Source: M30B53 sp964600785
GTDB taxonomy: Bacteria > Planctomycetota > Planctomycetia > Pirellulales > UBA1268
Direction: 5' to 3'
Assembly (NCBI GenBank): GCA_964600785.1
Contig: CAZRKH010000082.1
Location: 1 to 64,000, forward strand
Length of the DNA stretch: 64,000 nucleotides
Shown: positions 45,644-56,116 of the stretch, piece after piece
Position numbering within the stretch: position 1 is the first letter of the stretch
How the letters are laid out: every line of letters begins with the position of its first letter
Program-made: the position numbers and the translations under genes
Notes under the pieces: model-generated
What the model was told of the DNA's origin: nothing
The model's database searches: none
What the model saw: the letters and a program-made list of their open reading frames with translations, nothing else

Positions 45644-48363
45644 GTGAACGATCCCAATCGGAAGCCGATGGCGTTCGGCTTCTCTGGCCGGCGGCGGCGT
45701 CCGGGGGTGGTTGCGGCACTCTCGGTCCCGTCGCCGGCCCTCTTTGTCGCTCCCGGTTTGCCCGCGACAATCGGTGAAACCACGGTCCTCGTCCGTGGCC
45801 GGGAATCGCCGGTTGCAACCCTGGCCGCCGCGTCGTTGAATCGATGGCGATCCGCCGTGAACAACGCGGCCGTCCTTCGCCCCCCGGACGCTCCTCCCGT
45901 GTCGCAGCCTGCCGCCCCGCCGCCGGCCACACCCGTCGACTTCGAGGGGCTCGGGGTGTTTTACATGGGTGAGCGGGTCGATCCTGACTCGGGTCGTGGC
46001 CTCGCCGAGCCGGTGCTCCTCAAGGCCAAGCGGCTGTGCACCCATGCGGTCTGCGTGGGCATGACCGGCAGCGGCAAGACGGGCCTCCTGGTGGGCCTGC
46101 TCGAGGAGGCCGCCCTCGACGGCATCCCCGCGGTGGTGATCGACCCCAAGGGCGACCTCGGCAGTCTGCTGCTCTCCTTTCCCGACCTCGCCCCGGAAAG
46201 CTTCCGGCCATGGGTCGATCCCGATGCGGCTCGCCGCGAAGGACTCTCGGTGGAGGAGCTCGCCGGGCAGACGGCCGCCCGCTGGAGCGAGGGCCTGGCC
46301 GCCTCCGGACAGTCGGCCGAACGCATCGCCCGTCTCCGGCAAAGCGTCGAGATGGCGATCTACACCCCCGGCAGCCGGGCCGGCCGACCGCTGGCGATGC
46401 TCGGCAGCCTCGACCCGCCGACCGAGGCGGTCCGCAACGACCCGGAGCGGCTCCGCGAGCGGCTCGACTCGGTGGCTTCGGGCATTCTGGCCCTGGCCGG
46501 CATCGACGCCGAACCGGGCCGCAGCCGCGAGCATGTGCTGCTGTGCACCGTGATCGACGCACTCTGGAAGACGGGCCGTCCGCTGAGCCTTGGCGAACTG
46601 ATTCGGGCCCTGCCGGCGCCGCCGGTGGAGCGGGTCGGCTTCTTTGAACTGGAGCACTTCTACCCCGCCGCCGACCGGTTCGAATTGGCCGGCCGGCTGA
46701 ATTTGGTCGCCGCCTCGCCCGGTTTTGAGGCCCGGCTCGAGGGGGAGCCGGCCGACATTGGGCGGCTGCTGTGGACCCCCGCGGGCCGGCCGCGGGTGAG
46801 TATTGTCTCGATCGCCCATCTCTCCGACGCCGAACGGATGGCGTTTGTCACGCTGCTCGCCGGTCAGGCCGTCTCCTGGATGCGGTCGCAGCGGGGCACC
46901 TCGTCGCTGCGGGCGATCTTCATGATGGACGAGGTCTTCGGCTACCTGCCGCCCTCGGCCAACCCGCCGAGCAAACTGCCGATGCTGACGCTGCTCAAGC
47001 AGGCCCGAGCCTTCGGCCTGGGCGTCGTACTGGCCACGCAGAATCCGGTCGACCTCGACTACAAGGGCCTCTCCAACGCCGGCACCTGGTTTCTGGGCCG
47101 GCTGCAGACCGCGCGAGACAAGGCCCGCGTGGTCGACGGGCTCGAAGGGGCCGCGGCAGCCGCCGGCGACACGCTCGACCGCGGCCGGCTCGACCGGCTG
47201 CTCTCGGGACTCGGCAGTCGCACCTTCCTGCTGCACAGCGTGCACGACGATGACGAGACCGTCTTCCGCACCCGCTGGACGCTCTCCTACCTGCGGGGAC
47301 CGCTGGCCCGCGAGGAGATTGCCAGGCTCACCCCCAGGGCCGAGCCGGCTGCCGCAGCCGAGCCGCCCGCGACGGGCAATGATCGTCCGGCTGGCTCGTC
47401 CGGCGGGCCGCGGCCGGTCCTGCCGCCGGGAGTGCGGGAGGTCTTTCTCGCCCCCGCCGAGCCTCCGATTGGGGCGGTCCTCTACCGCCCTGCCCTCTAT
47501 GGCCGGGGAAGGATTCGCTTCGCGACCGCCGACGGGGCAGACGGCGGAATCGACATCAGCCGGCAGTTCGACCTGCTCGCCCCGGCCCCCGAGCAGGCCG
47601 CCGACGCCTGGCGGAATGCGGCGGCCCTCGACGAGGGGCCGATGCTGGAGCCTTCCGCCCGAGAGGGCGACTTCGCTTCGCTGCCTTCGATCCTTGCCGG
47701 GCCCAAGGGGCAGGCCTCGCTTGCTACAAGCTTGGCGACGCACCTGGCCCGCACCGGCCGCCTGCGGCTGTGGAGGTCGGAGCATGCCTCGTCGCTCTCG
47801 CGGCCGGGAGAATCCGAAACCGACTATCGCCTGCGGATCGCCCAGGAGGTGCGGGAGGCCCGCGATGCGGCCATCGAGAAACTACGTGAACGTCATGCGA
47901 CACAACTCGACCGGCTCGCCGTGAGGATCGACAAGGCCCGGCAGAAGCTCGATCGCGAACGATCGGCGGCCCGGGGCGGCAGCGTTGCTTCGTGGGTCTC
48001 GGTGGGGGTGGCGATTTACGACGTGCTCCGCGGACGTGGTGGCAGCCGCGGGCTCGACAAGGTCTCGACCTCGGTGAAGTCGGCCACCAAGGCCTCGCAG
48101 CAGCAGGCTGAGGTGACGGCGATGGAGGAGAACATCGACTCGCTCATCGAAGAATCGGCCCTGCTGCGGGAGGCGATCGAGCGGGAAGTCCGCGGCATCC
48201 GCGACGCGATCGATCCCCTCACGATGCCCCTCGAGCCGGTCGAGATCACGCCCCGCAGTGGCGACGTGGCCGTCGAGGAGGTGGCCATCGCCTGGGTGCC
48301 GGATGACCCTGCCGCGGTGATCGCGAGGCTTCGCGAACGCGACACACCGGGCGGACAGGTCTG

Positions 48364-48364
<1 letters not shown>
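45644..48364 (+). CDS. HerA/DUF87-type ATPase with coiled-coil tail
   Basis: 906 aa from a GTG at 45644 (AGG upstream); a GTG at 45857 would remove a weakly coding 71-residue head and is a real alternative. Walker A is GMTGSGKT (139-146) and is followed by VVIDPKGDLGSLLL, the HerA/VirB4-like arrangement. Walker B is FMMDEVFGYLPP, with a motor-type VLATQNPVDLDYKG sensor. The C-terminal third has coiled coils (LRERHATQLDRLAVRIDKAR; MEENIDSLIEESALLREAIE). It probably pumps DNA or protein at the membrane. The stop overlaps purU by one base. Confidence 0.8.
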
Positions 48365-49275
<911 letters not shown>

Positions 49276-49297
49276 GACCGCCGCTTGCCATCTCGGC

Positions 49298-50002
49298 TCA
49301 GCGTGGCTTGCGGCGAGCGGGCTTCTCCTGGCCGAGATGCTCCTGCACATGCCGAATCGCGCGAGACCGTATTCGGGAAACCGTGCCTTCGCAGACGCCA
49401 AGCTTCGCGGCGATCTCGGCCTGCGTGTCACCATCGGCGAGCAACGTGAGCACCTCTCGACTGCGTTCGTCGAGGAAGCCCAGGACTCGATCAAATGTCT
49501 CCCGACGCGACGTAAACTGGAAATGAACGGGCATCTCGTGCCTCTCAGCGAGCTTGTCGAGCGGAATTGCCGTGTCACGGCGGCGCTGACGGGCAATATC
49601 TGCGGCGCGGCTGCGGGCGAGCCAGCGGACATACGCCCGGCCGCTGTCGTGCCGGCAGGCGGTGGTGCCACCACGACCGCGGTGATGTTTCAGGGGTTCG
49701 AACGCCGCGACCGGCAGTTCCTCATCGCCGCAGCCGGCCAGCCGGCGAAGGTGGTCGAGCACGAGCGAGAGCACATCGTCGACGGCGTTGAGGTCGCGAA
49801 TGTCGTATTTCAGGAGCGTCTGTCGCGATGCGGCTTTGATCAGCCCGCTCACACGGTGAACGATCTCGTCAAATACCTGCTCCGCGCGGCTGGCCTGCCA
49901 GGCCTCGAGCAGCCGCTCAACCCCACCGTCATCCTCGCGGTCTCCCGCGGGCGGTGTCTGGTGGTGGCCGCGAGGTCGTGCGTCCCCTTGCTTGCCGTCC
50001 AT
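49298..50002 (-). CDS. ECF-like sigma-70 family factor
   Basis: 234 aa from the ATG at 50002. An atypical N-terminal half (region 2 remnant: FDEIVHRVSGLIKAASRQTL; YVRWLARSRAADIARQRRRD) leads to a clear region 4 HTH, LDERSREVLTLLADGDTQAEIAAKLGVCEGTVSRI in pieces, with IRSRAIRHVQEHL after it. Planctomycetes have many such extracytoplasmic-type sigma factors. No anti-sigma gene is adjacent, so activation is unclear. It is divergent from the YbjN-like gene. Confidence 0.85.
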   Translation of the reverse strand: MDGKQGDARPRGHHQTPPAGDREDDGGVERLLEAWQASRAEQVFDEIVHRVSGLIKAASRQTLLKYDIRDLNAVDDVLSLVLDHLRRLAGCGDEELPVAAFEPLKHHRGRGGTTACRHDSGRAYVRWLARSRAADIARQRRRDTAIPLDKLAERHEMPVHFQFTSRRETFDRVLGFLDERSREVLTLLADGDTQAEIAAKLGVCEGTVSRIRSRAIRHVQEHLGQEKPARRKPR

Positions 50003-50258
50003 GGCTTGTCTTCGCTGGTTGCGGTGAAGGCATTCCGCGACACTCTATGCAGGTTCGTCACACGAACGACCCTCGTATCACAGGCCCTCGGCACCTTTGG
50101 TCCATGCCCATCGACGCTGAGCAGCCGGCAGGGAAGGATCCGGGATTCCCGATCGCCGCGCAAGATGCCGGCTGTCGGCAGCGTAGAACTGGAAACGGGG
50201 GCGTCAGGCGGATGCCCTCTGTGTGATCCGGGGTTTGCATCAGCAAAGGAGGGCTGTC

Positions 50259-50726
50259 ATGCCTGTTGATCTGGCGGAGTGTGGATTGATACTCAAAGGT
50301 GACGGGGTGCGGCATCATCTCGACGCCAGGGCGGGTGTGATCTGGGTGGTGCTGGTCACGCGGCAGTACTGCAATGCCCGAGGGGAGCGGCTGGTGGTGG
50401 CCGGCATTGAAACCCCCGACGAGGGCCATCGCTGCCGGGTCTCAATCCCGCATGCGTTCGCGCCACGGCCGGGTGGCGGAATCGATGAGCTTTTTCTGGC
50501 GGCCTGCCGACTCGCGGCCGAAATGCCGCTGGTGAAGGTTGAGTGTGATCCGCGACGCTCCGGCTTGGGGCTCGCCTGCGAACTGCCGGTCGAGGACGGC
50601 GGCGTCACTGCCTTGCAGTTGCTCTCAATGCTCGATCGGCTGATCGAGGCGGCCGAGTCTTGGTATCCCAAACTCGCGAACCCACCGGCCGGCGACACCG
50701 CGAAAACACTGCGGCGTTCGGCCTGA
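50259..50726 (+). CDS. YbjN/type III chaperone-like protein
   Basis: 155 aa from the ATG at 50259, with a perfect AGGAGG 6 bp upstream; the longer GTG frame is not needed. The pattern of strands and a C-terminal helix (PLVKVECDPRRSGLGLACEL; VTALQLLSMLDRLIEAAESWY) resembles the YbjN/CesT chaperone fold. No signal peptide or TM. Role unknown; a chaperone-like binding protein is plausible. It lies between the sigma factor and WYL regulator. Confidence 0.55.
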   Translation: MPVDLAECGLILKGDGVRHHLDARAGVIWVVLVTRQYCNARGERLVVAGIETPDEGHRCRVSIPHAFAPRPGGGIDELFLAACRLAAEMPLVKVECDPRRSGLGLACELPVEDGGVTALQLLSMLDRLIEAAESWYPKLANPPAGDTAKTLRRSA

Positions 50727-50816
50727 GGGAACAATCCCTCGCTGGCCGAAGACCATCTCTCACCTGTGACCAACCGTGCCGCGCATTGTGACTACCGTGA
50801 TCGTAGAAAGGGCGTC

Positions 50817-51638
50817 ATGGCAGGTAAATTTTCGCGACATGAGCAGTTTCTCCGCATCTTCACCCTTTTGGAAGTCCTCAATTCCGCCAAGCAGCCGCTC
50901 AGCGATGATGTGCTGATCAACGCCCTGCGAGACCGCCTGGGTCTCTCGAATCTTTCGTCGCGAACCCTCCGCCGCGACTGCGACTTCCTCATTTCCTGCG
51001 GCTATCCGCTGGACAGGGTTCCGATCAACTCAAGCCGCAGGACGGGCTGGATGCTCGACGAAAACAACATTCCTTCGAGAAAAATCTTTGCCGAGCCGCT
51101 GACCCTGCTCGAGTTGGTCGCCAGCGAGATCAGCCGCGAGCTGATGAAACCCTTCATCGGCACCGTGCTCTGGACCGGCATCGAGTCGCTCTCCAATCGC
51201 CTGATGCGGACCCTGCCGGAAAGCCTGCGTTCACAGCTTGCCAGACAACGCGAGGCAATTTACGTGCACCATGTCGAACCGCCCCGCCACAGTGAGCGGC
51301 CGCGGCTGATCTCGACACTCCATGCCGCGATCGTGGATTGCCGCGTGATCAACCTGAAGCTCAAGACGGCGGGGTCGCAGCCGCTGCGTCCGCAGGTGCT
51401 TGTGCTCACCGGAGGAAGCATCCTGCTGGTCGGACTCCACGACAACGCGGGCAGCAATGGCGACGACAAGCCGGTGGTGATTCCTCTGGAGCAGATCGAG
51501 ACGGTGAAGCTGCTCGACCGCACGTTCCTGCCCGATGAGGTCAAGGTGCCCCGGTCCGCCCTGGTGGCGGCCGCGGTCGACGGCAGGCCGGGGGTCAGCG
51601 GCTATCCCGCACGTAGCGATGGCATTGCACGCACTTGA
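50817..51638 (+). CDS. WYL-domain transcriptional regulator
   Basis: 273 aa from the ATG at 50817 (AAGGG upstream). Residues 1-75 form a DeoR-like winged HTH (FLRIFTLLEVLNSAKQPLSD; SSRTLRRDCDFLISCGYPL). The C-terminal half is WYL-like (LISTLHAAIVDCRVINLKLK; SILLVGLHDNA; VIPLEQIETVKLLDRTF), though the Trp-Tyr-Leu triad itself is replaced by ILLVGL. Such proteins sense nucleic acids or other ligands. Its last 44 bp overlap the convergent cytochrome gene. Confidence 0.75.
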   Translation: MAGKFSRHEQFLRIFTLLEVLNSAKQPLSDDVLINALRDRLGLSNLSSRTLRRDCDFLISCGYPLDRVPINSSRRTGWMLDENNIPSRKIFAEPLTLLELVASEISRELMKPFIGTVLWTGIESLSNRLMRTLPESLRSQLARQREAIYVHHVEPPRHSERPRLISTLHAAIVDCRVINLKLKTAGSQPLRPQVLVLTGGSILLVGLHDNAGSNGDDKPVVIPLEQIETVKLLDRTFLPDEVKVPRSALVAAAVDGRPGVSGYPARSDGIART

Positions 51639-52017
51639 GCGTGACTTCCATCCAGGCCAGCGTGGCGGCATCGAGGTTGCGGGCCTTTGCCGCATCGCGA
51701 AGCGTGATGCAGGCCCGACGAAACTCGCCGCTCTCGCGGGCGTATTGCTCGGTCTGCAGCACCTGCCAGCTGGCGGCCTGGCTGGCCAGGGCGAGAGCCT
51801 GGGCAGCCCGGGCGAGCTTGTCGTAGTCTTCGACGGCGAGTCCCTCGAGCACCATCTCGGAGTGGTCGAGCTTGACCCGCATGAACTCCGCCACCCGATT
51901 GGCCGCGAGCGGGTCGTCGGTCTCGTCGGCTGTCGTCGGGCTCATCGAGATTGCGAAGCAGCCGGCCAGCGATGCCGCGGCGAGGCCGGCGAGATGCGGC
52001 CGCAAGAAAGATTTCAT
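51595..52017 (-). CDS. secreted cytochrome c'-like protein
   Basis: 140 aa from the ATG at 52017. A signal peptide (LAGLAAASLAGCFAISMSP) precedes a helical domain with one C-terminal heme motif, CVQCH, in LKCVQCHRYVRD, the layout of cytochrome c' four-helix bundles. The Cys in LAGCFA might also mark a lipobox. It is periplasmic and may bind NO or O2. It follows a hemerythrin gene by 29 bp and shares 44 bp of antisense overlap with the WYL gene. Confidence 0.75.
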   Translation of the reverse strand: MKSFLRPHLAGLAAASLAGCFAISMSPTTADETDDPLAANRVAEFMRVKLDHSEMVLEGLAVEDYDKLARAAQALALASQAASWQVLQTEQYARESGEFRRACITLRDAAKARNLDAATLAWMEVTLKCVQCHRYVRDSR

Positions 52018-52046
52018 CGATTGCACTCCGGTGTCGGCGGTCGCGA

Positions 52047-52535
52047 TCACTCGGTCAGGCCGAGATCCTCGTTGTAGCCCTGTTGGACGATCATGTTTTC
52101 GTGCCGTTCGTGGTCGACGAGGTGCAAAGAAAAAGACTCGAACGCCTCGGCAAGTCCTCGCCAATCCTCGGCCGCACTATCGCCCAGAGGCAGCCGTTCG
52201 ATCAAGTTGGCAAATCGGACGGCCAGGGCGTCGAGTTCGGCAAGCAGGCCGGAGTGTTCCGCAAGCAGCGACCGCACCTCGCCGGAAAGCCGCGGCAGAC
52301 GAGTCTGGGACTCCTCGAGAAAGCCGCCCTCCTCTTCTCTGCGGAAGTGGTCGCCGAGATGGTCGCGGAGGTCGGCGAGTCGGTCTTTGAGCCGTTCGCA
52401 GTCGGCGGCGGTGGGCGGTCGGCCGCTGGCGGCTCTCAGCGGCTCGCGGACCGCCACGATCCGTGCGTGGAGGTCGCGGTGTTCCTTGAGAACGTGCTCG
52501 AGGATCACGGGGTCGGGCCGGTCGATTGATGGCAT
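52047..52535 (-). CDS. hemerythrin HHE-domain protein
   Basis: 162 aa. Hemerythrin-like helices carry the iron ligands: LEHVLKEHRDLHARI, LRDHLGDHFRREEEGGFL, LLAEHSGLLAEL and SFSLHLVDHERHENMIV. The non-haem di-iron centre binds O2 or NO. Together with the downstream cytochrome c'-like gene it forms a plausible two-gene gas-stress unit. No signal peptide is present, so the protein is cytoplasmic. A perfect dyad operator lies 127 bp upstream. Confidence 0.87.
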   Translation of the reverse strand: MPSIDRPDPVILEHVLKEHRDLHARIVAVREPLRAASGRPPTAADCERLKDRLADLRDHLGDHFRREEEGGFLEESQTRLPRLSGEVRSLLAEHSGLLAELDALAVRFANLIERLPLGDSAAEDWRGLAEAFESFSLHLVDHERHENMIVQQGYNEDLGLTE

Positions 52536-52662
52536 GGAAAGCCTCGCTGGGCGGTGGGGAGTGAATGCCTCGGAACGTCCACCGAATCGTATGGAGCCCG
52601 CGGGCCGGGCTGCGTGCTGCCGCTGAAATCAGGGCAGCAGACACTCTGTGCCTGCGGCGTAG

Positions 52663-52683
52663 GCCGGTTGCGCCGCAACCGGC
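52663..52683. promoter_or_regulatory. 21-bp perfect dyad in the divergent region
   Basis: GCCGGTTGCG and CGCAACCGGC are exact complements about a single C. The one-base centre disfavours an RNA hairpin and favours a dimer-binding operator. It lies 127 bp before the hemerythrin start and 99 bp before the M16 peptidase start. Confidence 0.6.
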
Positions 52684-52782
52684 TGCCGGTGTAGACTCAA
52701 GGCCCGACCGAAAGCCCCGGCCTTGAATCCGGGCCTTCTGCACCGCTTTCGTCGCAGCACGTTCAGGAAGGATCTCAAACCG

Positions 52783-54444
52783 ATGGCGTCGTACGACTCA
52801 AAGAGAAGCCGGTGGGCCGCGGTGGTCGCCGGGCTGCTTCTCCTGGCGGGTGGCCGGGCAACTCTCGCCCAACGTGTCGAGGTCGAGGAGTTCAGGCTCG
52901 AGAACGGCATGGAGTTTTTGCTCGTGCCGCGAAGCGACCAGCCCAACGTGGTCAGCGCCGGCTGGGTGGCCCGCGTGGGGAGCGTCAACGAGCGGCCCGG
53001 GGTTACCGGGATCAGCCATTTCTTCGAGCACATGATGTTCAAGGGCACGACCACCATCGGCACCCGTGATCCCGCCCGCGATGCTGACTATCGCCGCGAG
53101 CAGCGGCAGGTTCGCGACCGCATCAACGAGCTGGTCTGGGGCGAGCAGTATGAGCGGTTTCGTCGTGGAGAGATCGATGACCCATGGGATCCGGCCAACG
53201 ATTCGCCCGAACTGCGGGCCCTCCGCGGCAAACTCGACGGTCTCCTGCGGCAGCAGCAGGGCCGTGGCCTTGCCGAGGAAATCGCCGAGGTCCGTCGCAC
53301 GCTCGCCGCGGCCGATGGGGATGCCGAAGCCGCCGCTTCGCTGACCGCCCGCCTGGCAGAGCTCGAGCAGAAGCAGGCCGAGGCGGCGACGATCGTGAAG
53401 GACGAGTTTGACGAGGTCTATACCCGGGCCGGCGGCAGCGGGATGAACGCCTTCACCAGCCACGACCTGACCTGCTACTTCATCACGATCCCCTCCAACA
53501 AGCTCGAGCTCTGGGCCTGGATGGAGAGCGACCGGCTCCACGACAGCGTGTTTCGCGAGTTTTACTCCGAGCGGGACGTGGTCCATGAGGAGCGGCGGCT
53601 GCGGACCGAGAGCACCCCAACCGGCCGCTTTCAGGAGCAGTTTGACGCGATGTTTTGGGTTTCCAGCGGCTATGCCTGGCCGGTGATCGGCTGGCCGAGC
53701 GATCTCAACAGCTACACCTTCGAGCAGGCGGTCGACTACTGGAATACCTACTACCGCCCCGGCAACCTCTTCGGCGTGCTCGTGGGCGACTTCGATCCGA
53801 CCGAGGCAAAGCAGCTGATCCGGCAGTATTTCTCCCGGCTCGAACCGGGCGAGGAGGAGCCGCAGCCGGTGGTGACCCTCGAGATCGAGCAGCTCGCCGA
53901 GCAGCGGATGAACGCCGAAGGCGACGTGCCGCCGTCGGTCGAAATCCGCTACCACACCGTGCCGGCAGGCCATGCCGACAGCTACGCTCTCGACATGCTC
54001 GCCGAACTGCTCAACGATCGCACCGGCCGGCTCTACAAGGGCCTTGTCGAGGGCCGGGGCATCGCGGCATCGGCCCGGGCCTCCTCCGACACCCGCCGGT
54101 ACGCCGGGATGTTCGCGATCGAGGCGGAGGCCCGCGGCGAGGCCACGCCGGAGGAGCTCGAGCAGGCCTGGTATCAGGAACTCGCCAAGCTGCAGCAGAC
54201 CGACGTGCCGCCACGGGAGCTGGAGAAGGTGAAAAACCGGGTGGCAGCCGACAGCTACCGCCGGCTGCGGAGCAACATGTCGCTTTTGATCCAGCTCGCC
54301 TTCTACGAGACACTCGTCGACTGGCGGGAGATCAACGAGACGCCCCGCCGCTACGAGCAGGTCACCGCGGCCGATGTCCGCCGCGTGGCAAACGAGTATT
54401 TTGATCCCGCCAATCGCAGTGTGGCGACCTTCCGCCGCAAGTGA
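52783..54444 (+). CDS. M16 zinc metallopeptidase, catalytic subunit
   Basis: 553 aa from the ATG at 52783 (AGGAAGGA upstream). Signal peptide at residues 1-29 (AGLLLLAGGRATLA-Q). Catalytic HFFEH is at 79-83, with the distal Glu in SERDVVHEERRL. A helical insertion of about 130 residues (RREQRQVRDRINELVWGEQ ... VRRTLAAADGDAEAAASLTARL) lies between the two motifs, longer than in most M16 enzymes. It would degrade peptides in the periplasm. It precedes a second M16 gene without the catalytic motif (41-bp gap). Confidence 0.9.
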   Translation: MASYDSKRSRWAAVVAGLLLLAGGRATLAQRVEVEEFRLENGMEFLLVPRSDQPNVVSAGWVARVGSVNERPGVTGISHFFEHMMFKGTTTIGTRDPARDADYRREQRQVRDRINELVWGEQYERFRRGEIDDPWDPANDSPELRALRGKLDGLLRQQQGRGLAEEIAEVRRTLAAADGDAEAAASLTARLAELEQKQAEAATIVKDEFDEVYTRAGGSGMNAFTSHDLTCYFITIPSNKLELWAWMESDRLHDSVFREFYSERDVVHEERRLRTESTPTGRFQEQFDAMFWVSSGYAWPVIGWPSDLNSYTFEQAVDYWNTYYRPGNLFGVLVGDFDPTEAKQLIRQYFSRLEPGEEEPQPVVTLEIEQLAEQRMNAEGDVPPSVEIRYHTVPAGHADSYALDMLAELLNDRTGRLYKGLVEGRGIAASARASSDTRRYAGMFAIEAEARGEATPEELEQAWYQELAKLQQTDVPPRELEKVKNRVAADSYRRLRSNMSLLIQLAFYETLVDWREINETPRRYEQVTAADVRRVANEYFDPANRSVATFRRK

Positions 54445-54485
54445 GCGGCTGCCCCCCGACGCCCCACCTTTCGGAGAACCACCTG

Positions 54486-56090
54486 ATGAATGCACGCCAT
54501 GTGGCGATCGTTCTGGCATTGGGCATCGTGGCGATCGCGCTGGTCAACGCCCGCCCAGATCCGAAACCGCCACTCCCGCCCGAGCCCGCGGCGGGAAAGA
54601 AAGCCGCCGCCATCGAAGACCGGCAGGCCGGGGGTGGCACCGCCGGCTCGGCGGGATTGCCGGTGCGGCCGGAGGAGATCGTCTTTGATCCGCTGGAGTT
54701 CGCGCCGCCCGTGGCGGCCGACTACCGCCACGAACTGCCCGACGGCACGGTTGTCTATCTCGCCGAATCACACGAATTTCCGCTCGTTGATCTGACCATC
54801 AGCTTCAAGGGGGGCGACTCGCTCGACCCGGCCGACTGTCCCGGGCTGGCCTCGACGATGGCCTCGATGATGCGGGAGGGCGGGGCCGGCGACCTGGGCC
54901 CCGAAGCCTTCGACGAAACACTCGACTTTCTGGCGACCGACATCTCGGCATCCGCCTCGGGCAGCTTCACCACCGTCTCGATGAACTGCCTGGCCCGCAC
55001 GTTCGACGAGAGCCTGCGGCTGCTGCTGCTCATGCTCCGCGAACCCCGCTTCGACAGCCAGCGGCTGGCCACCCGCAAGGCCCGGCTGGTGGCGATGATG
55101 AAGCAGCGGAACGACGACGGCTCGGCGATCCTCGGCCGTGAATGGCGGGCCTTGCTTTTCGGCCGCGACCATTTCGAGGGCAGCCAGCCGACCGTTGCCT
55201 CGGTGGAATCGGTCACGCCCGAGCGGCTTGCCGAGTTCCACCGACGGGTGATCCACCCCGGCAACATGATCGTGGCGGTTTCGGGCGATTGTAACGCGGA
55301 GGAAATGCTCGCCTCGCTGGAGCGGGCGTTTGCCGGTTGGGAACGTGGGGAGCCCGCCGCCGACCCGCCCCTTCCCGATCACCAGTTCGAGCCGGGCCTC
55401 TACCACGTGCCCAAGGAGATCCCCCAGGGCAAGGTGGCGATCGGCATGCGGTCGATCGAGCGGGACGATCCCGACGCGATTCCGCTGGCGGTGCTCAATG
55501 ACATTCTTGGCGGAGGCGGCTTCACCAGCCGGATCATGCGGAGCGTGCGAAGCAACGAGGGGCTCGCCTATTCCGCCGGCTCACGGCTGTCACCGCGGGT
55601 GGAGTACCCCGGCGACTTCCGCGCGGGATTTGAGAGCAAGAACCCCACCGTGGCGCTGGCCGCGAAGATCATCCGCGATGAGATCGAGCAGATCCGGGAG
55701 GAGCCGGTCTCCGAGCAGGAACTCGAAACGGCCAAACGGAGCCTGGTCGAGACCTTTCCGCGGTACTTCGAGAGCCGTCCGCAGATGCTCTCGGTCTTTG
55801 TCAACGACGAATGGACCGAGCGGCCGCTCGACCACTGGCAGACCTACCGCCAGCGGGTCGAGGCGGTGACTGCCGAGGACGTGCAGCGGGTCGCACGGGA
55901 GCATCTTGATCCGGAGAAGATGGCGATCCTCGTGGTGGGTGACTGGAGCGAGATCGCTCCGGGCGACCTCGACGGCCGGGCGAGCATGGACGAGTTCTTC
56001 GGCGGCGAGGTGACCCACCTGCCGCTGCGGGATCCGCTGACCCTCGAGCCCCTCGAGCCGGCGGCCGAGCCCGCCGGTGAAAGCGGGTAG
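54486..56090 (+). CDS. M16 family protein lacking the zinc site
   Basis: 534 aa from the ATG at 54486. An N-terminal anchor or signal (VAIVLALGIVAIALVNA) leads to a Pro/Ala linker. M16 folds are clear (GTVVYLAESHEFPLVDLTISF; RLATRKARLVAMMKQRNDDG; FTSRIMRSVRSNEGLAYSAG). At the HxxEH position the sequence is CPGLASTMASMMREGG, so there is no zinc centre. It is the non-catalytic partner typical of M16B heterodimers, which use both chains for substrate binding. Confidence 0.88.
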   Translation: MNARHVAIVLALGIVAIALVNARPDPKPPLPPEPAAGKKAAAIEDRQAGGGTAGSAGLPVRPEEIVFDPLEFAPPVAADYRHELPDGTVVYLAESHEFPLVDLTISFKGGDSLDPADCPGLASTMASMMREGGAGDLGPEAFDETLDFLATDISASASGSFTTVSMNCLARTFDESLRLLLLMLREPRFDSQRLATRKARLVAMMKQRNDDGSAILGREWRALLFGRDHFEGSQPTVASVESVTPERLAEFHRRVIHPGNMIVAVSGDCNAEEMLASLERAFAGWERGEPAADPPLPDHQFEPGLYHVPKEIPQGKVAIGMRSIERDDPDAIPLAVLNDILGGGGFTSRIMRSVRSNEGLAYSAGSRLSPRVEYPGDFRAGFESKNPTVALAAKIIRDEIEQIREEPVSEQELETAKRSLVETFPRYFESRPQMLSVFVNDEWTERPLDHWQTYRQRVEAVTAEDVQRVAREHLDPEKMAILVVGDWSEIAPGDLDGRASMDEFFGGEVTHLPLRDPLTLEPLEPAAEPAGESG

Positions 56091-56116
56091 CCATCTCGGC
56101 GCGGTATCTTGCCGTG

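Noticed and set aside
45587..47785. 732-codon frame antisense to the HerA-like ATPase
   Set aside because: The ATPase has Walker A/B motifs; the antisense frame is Arg/Gly/Gln-rich without motifs.
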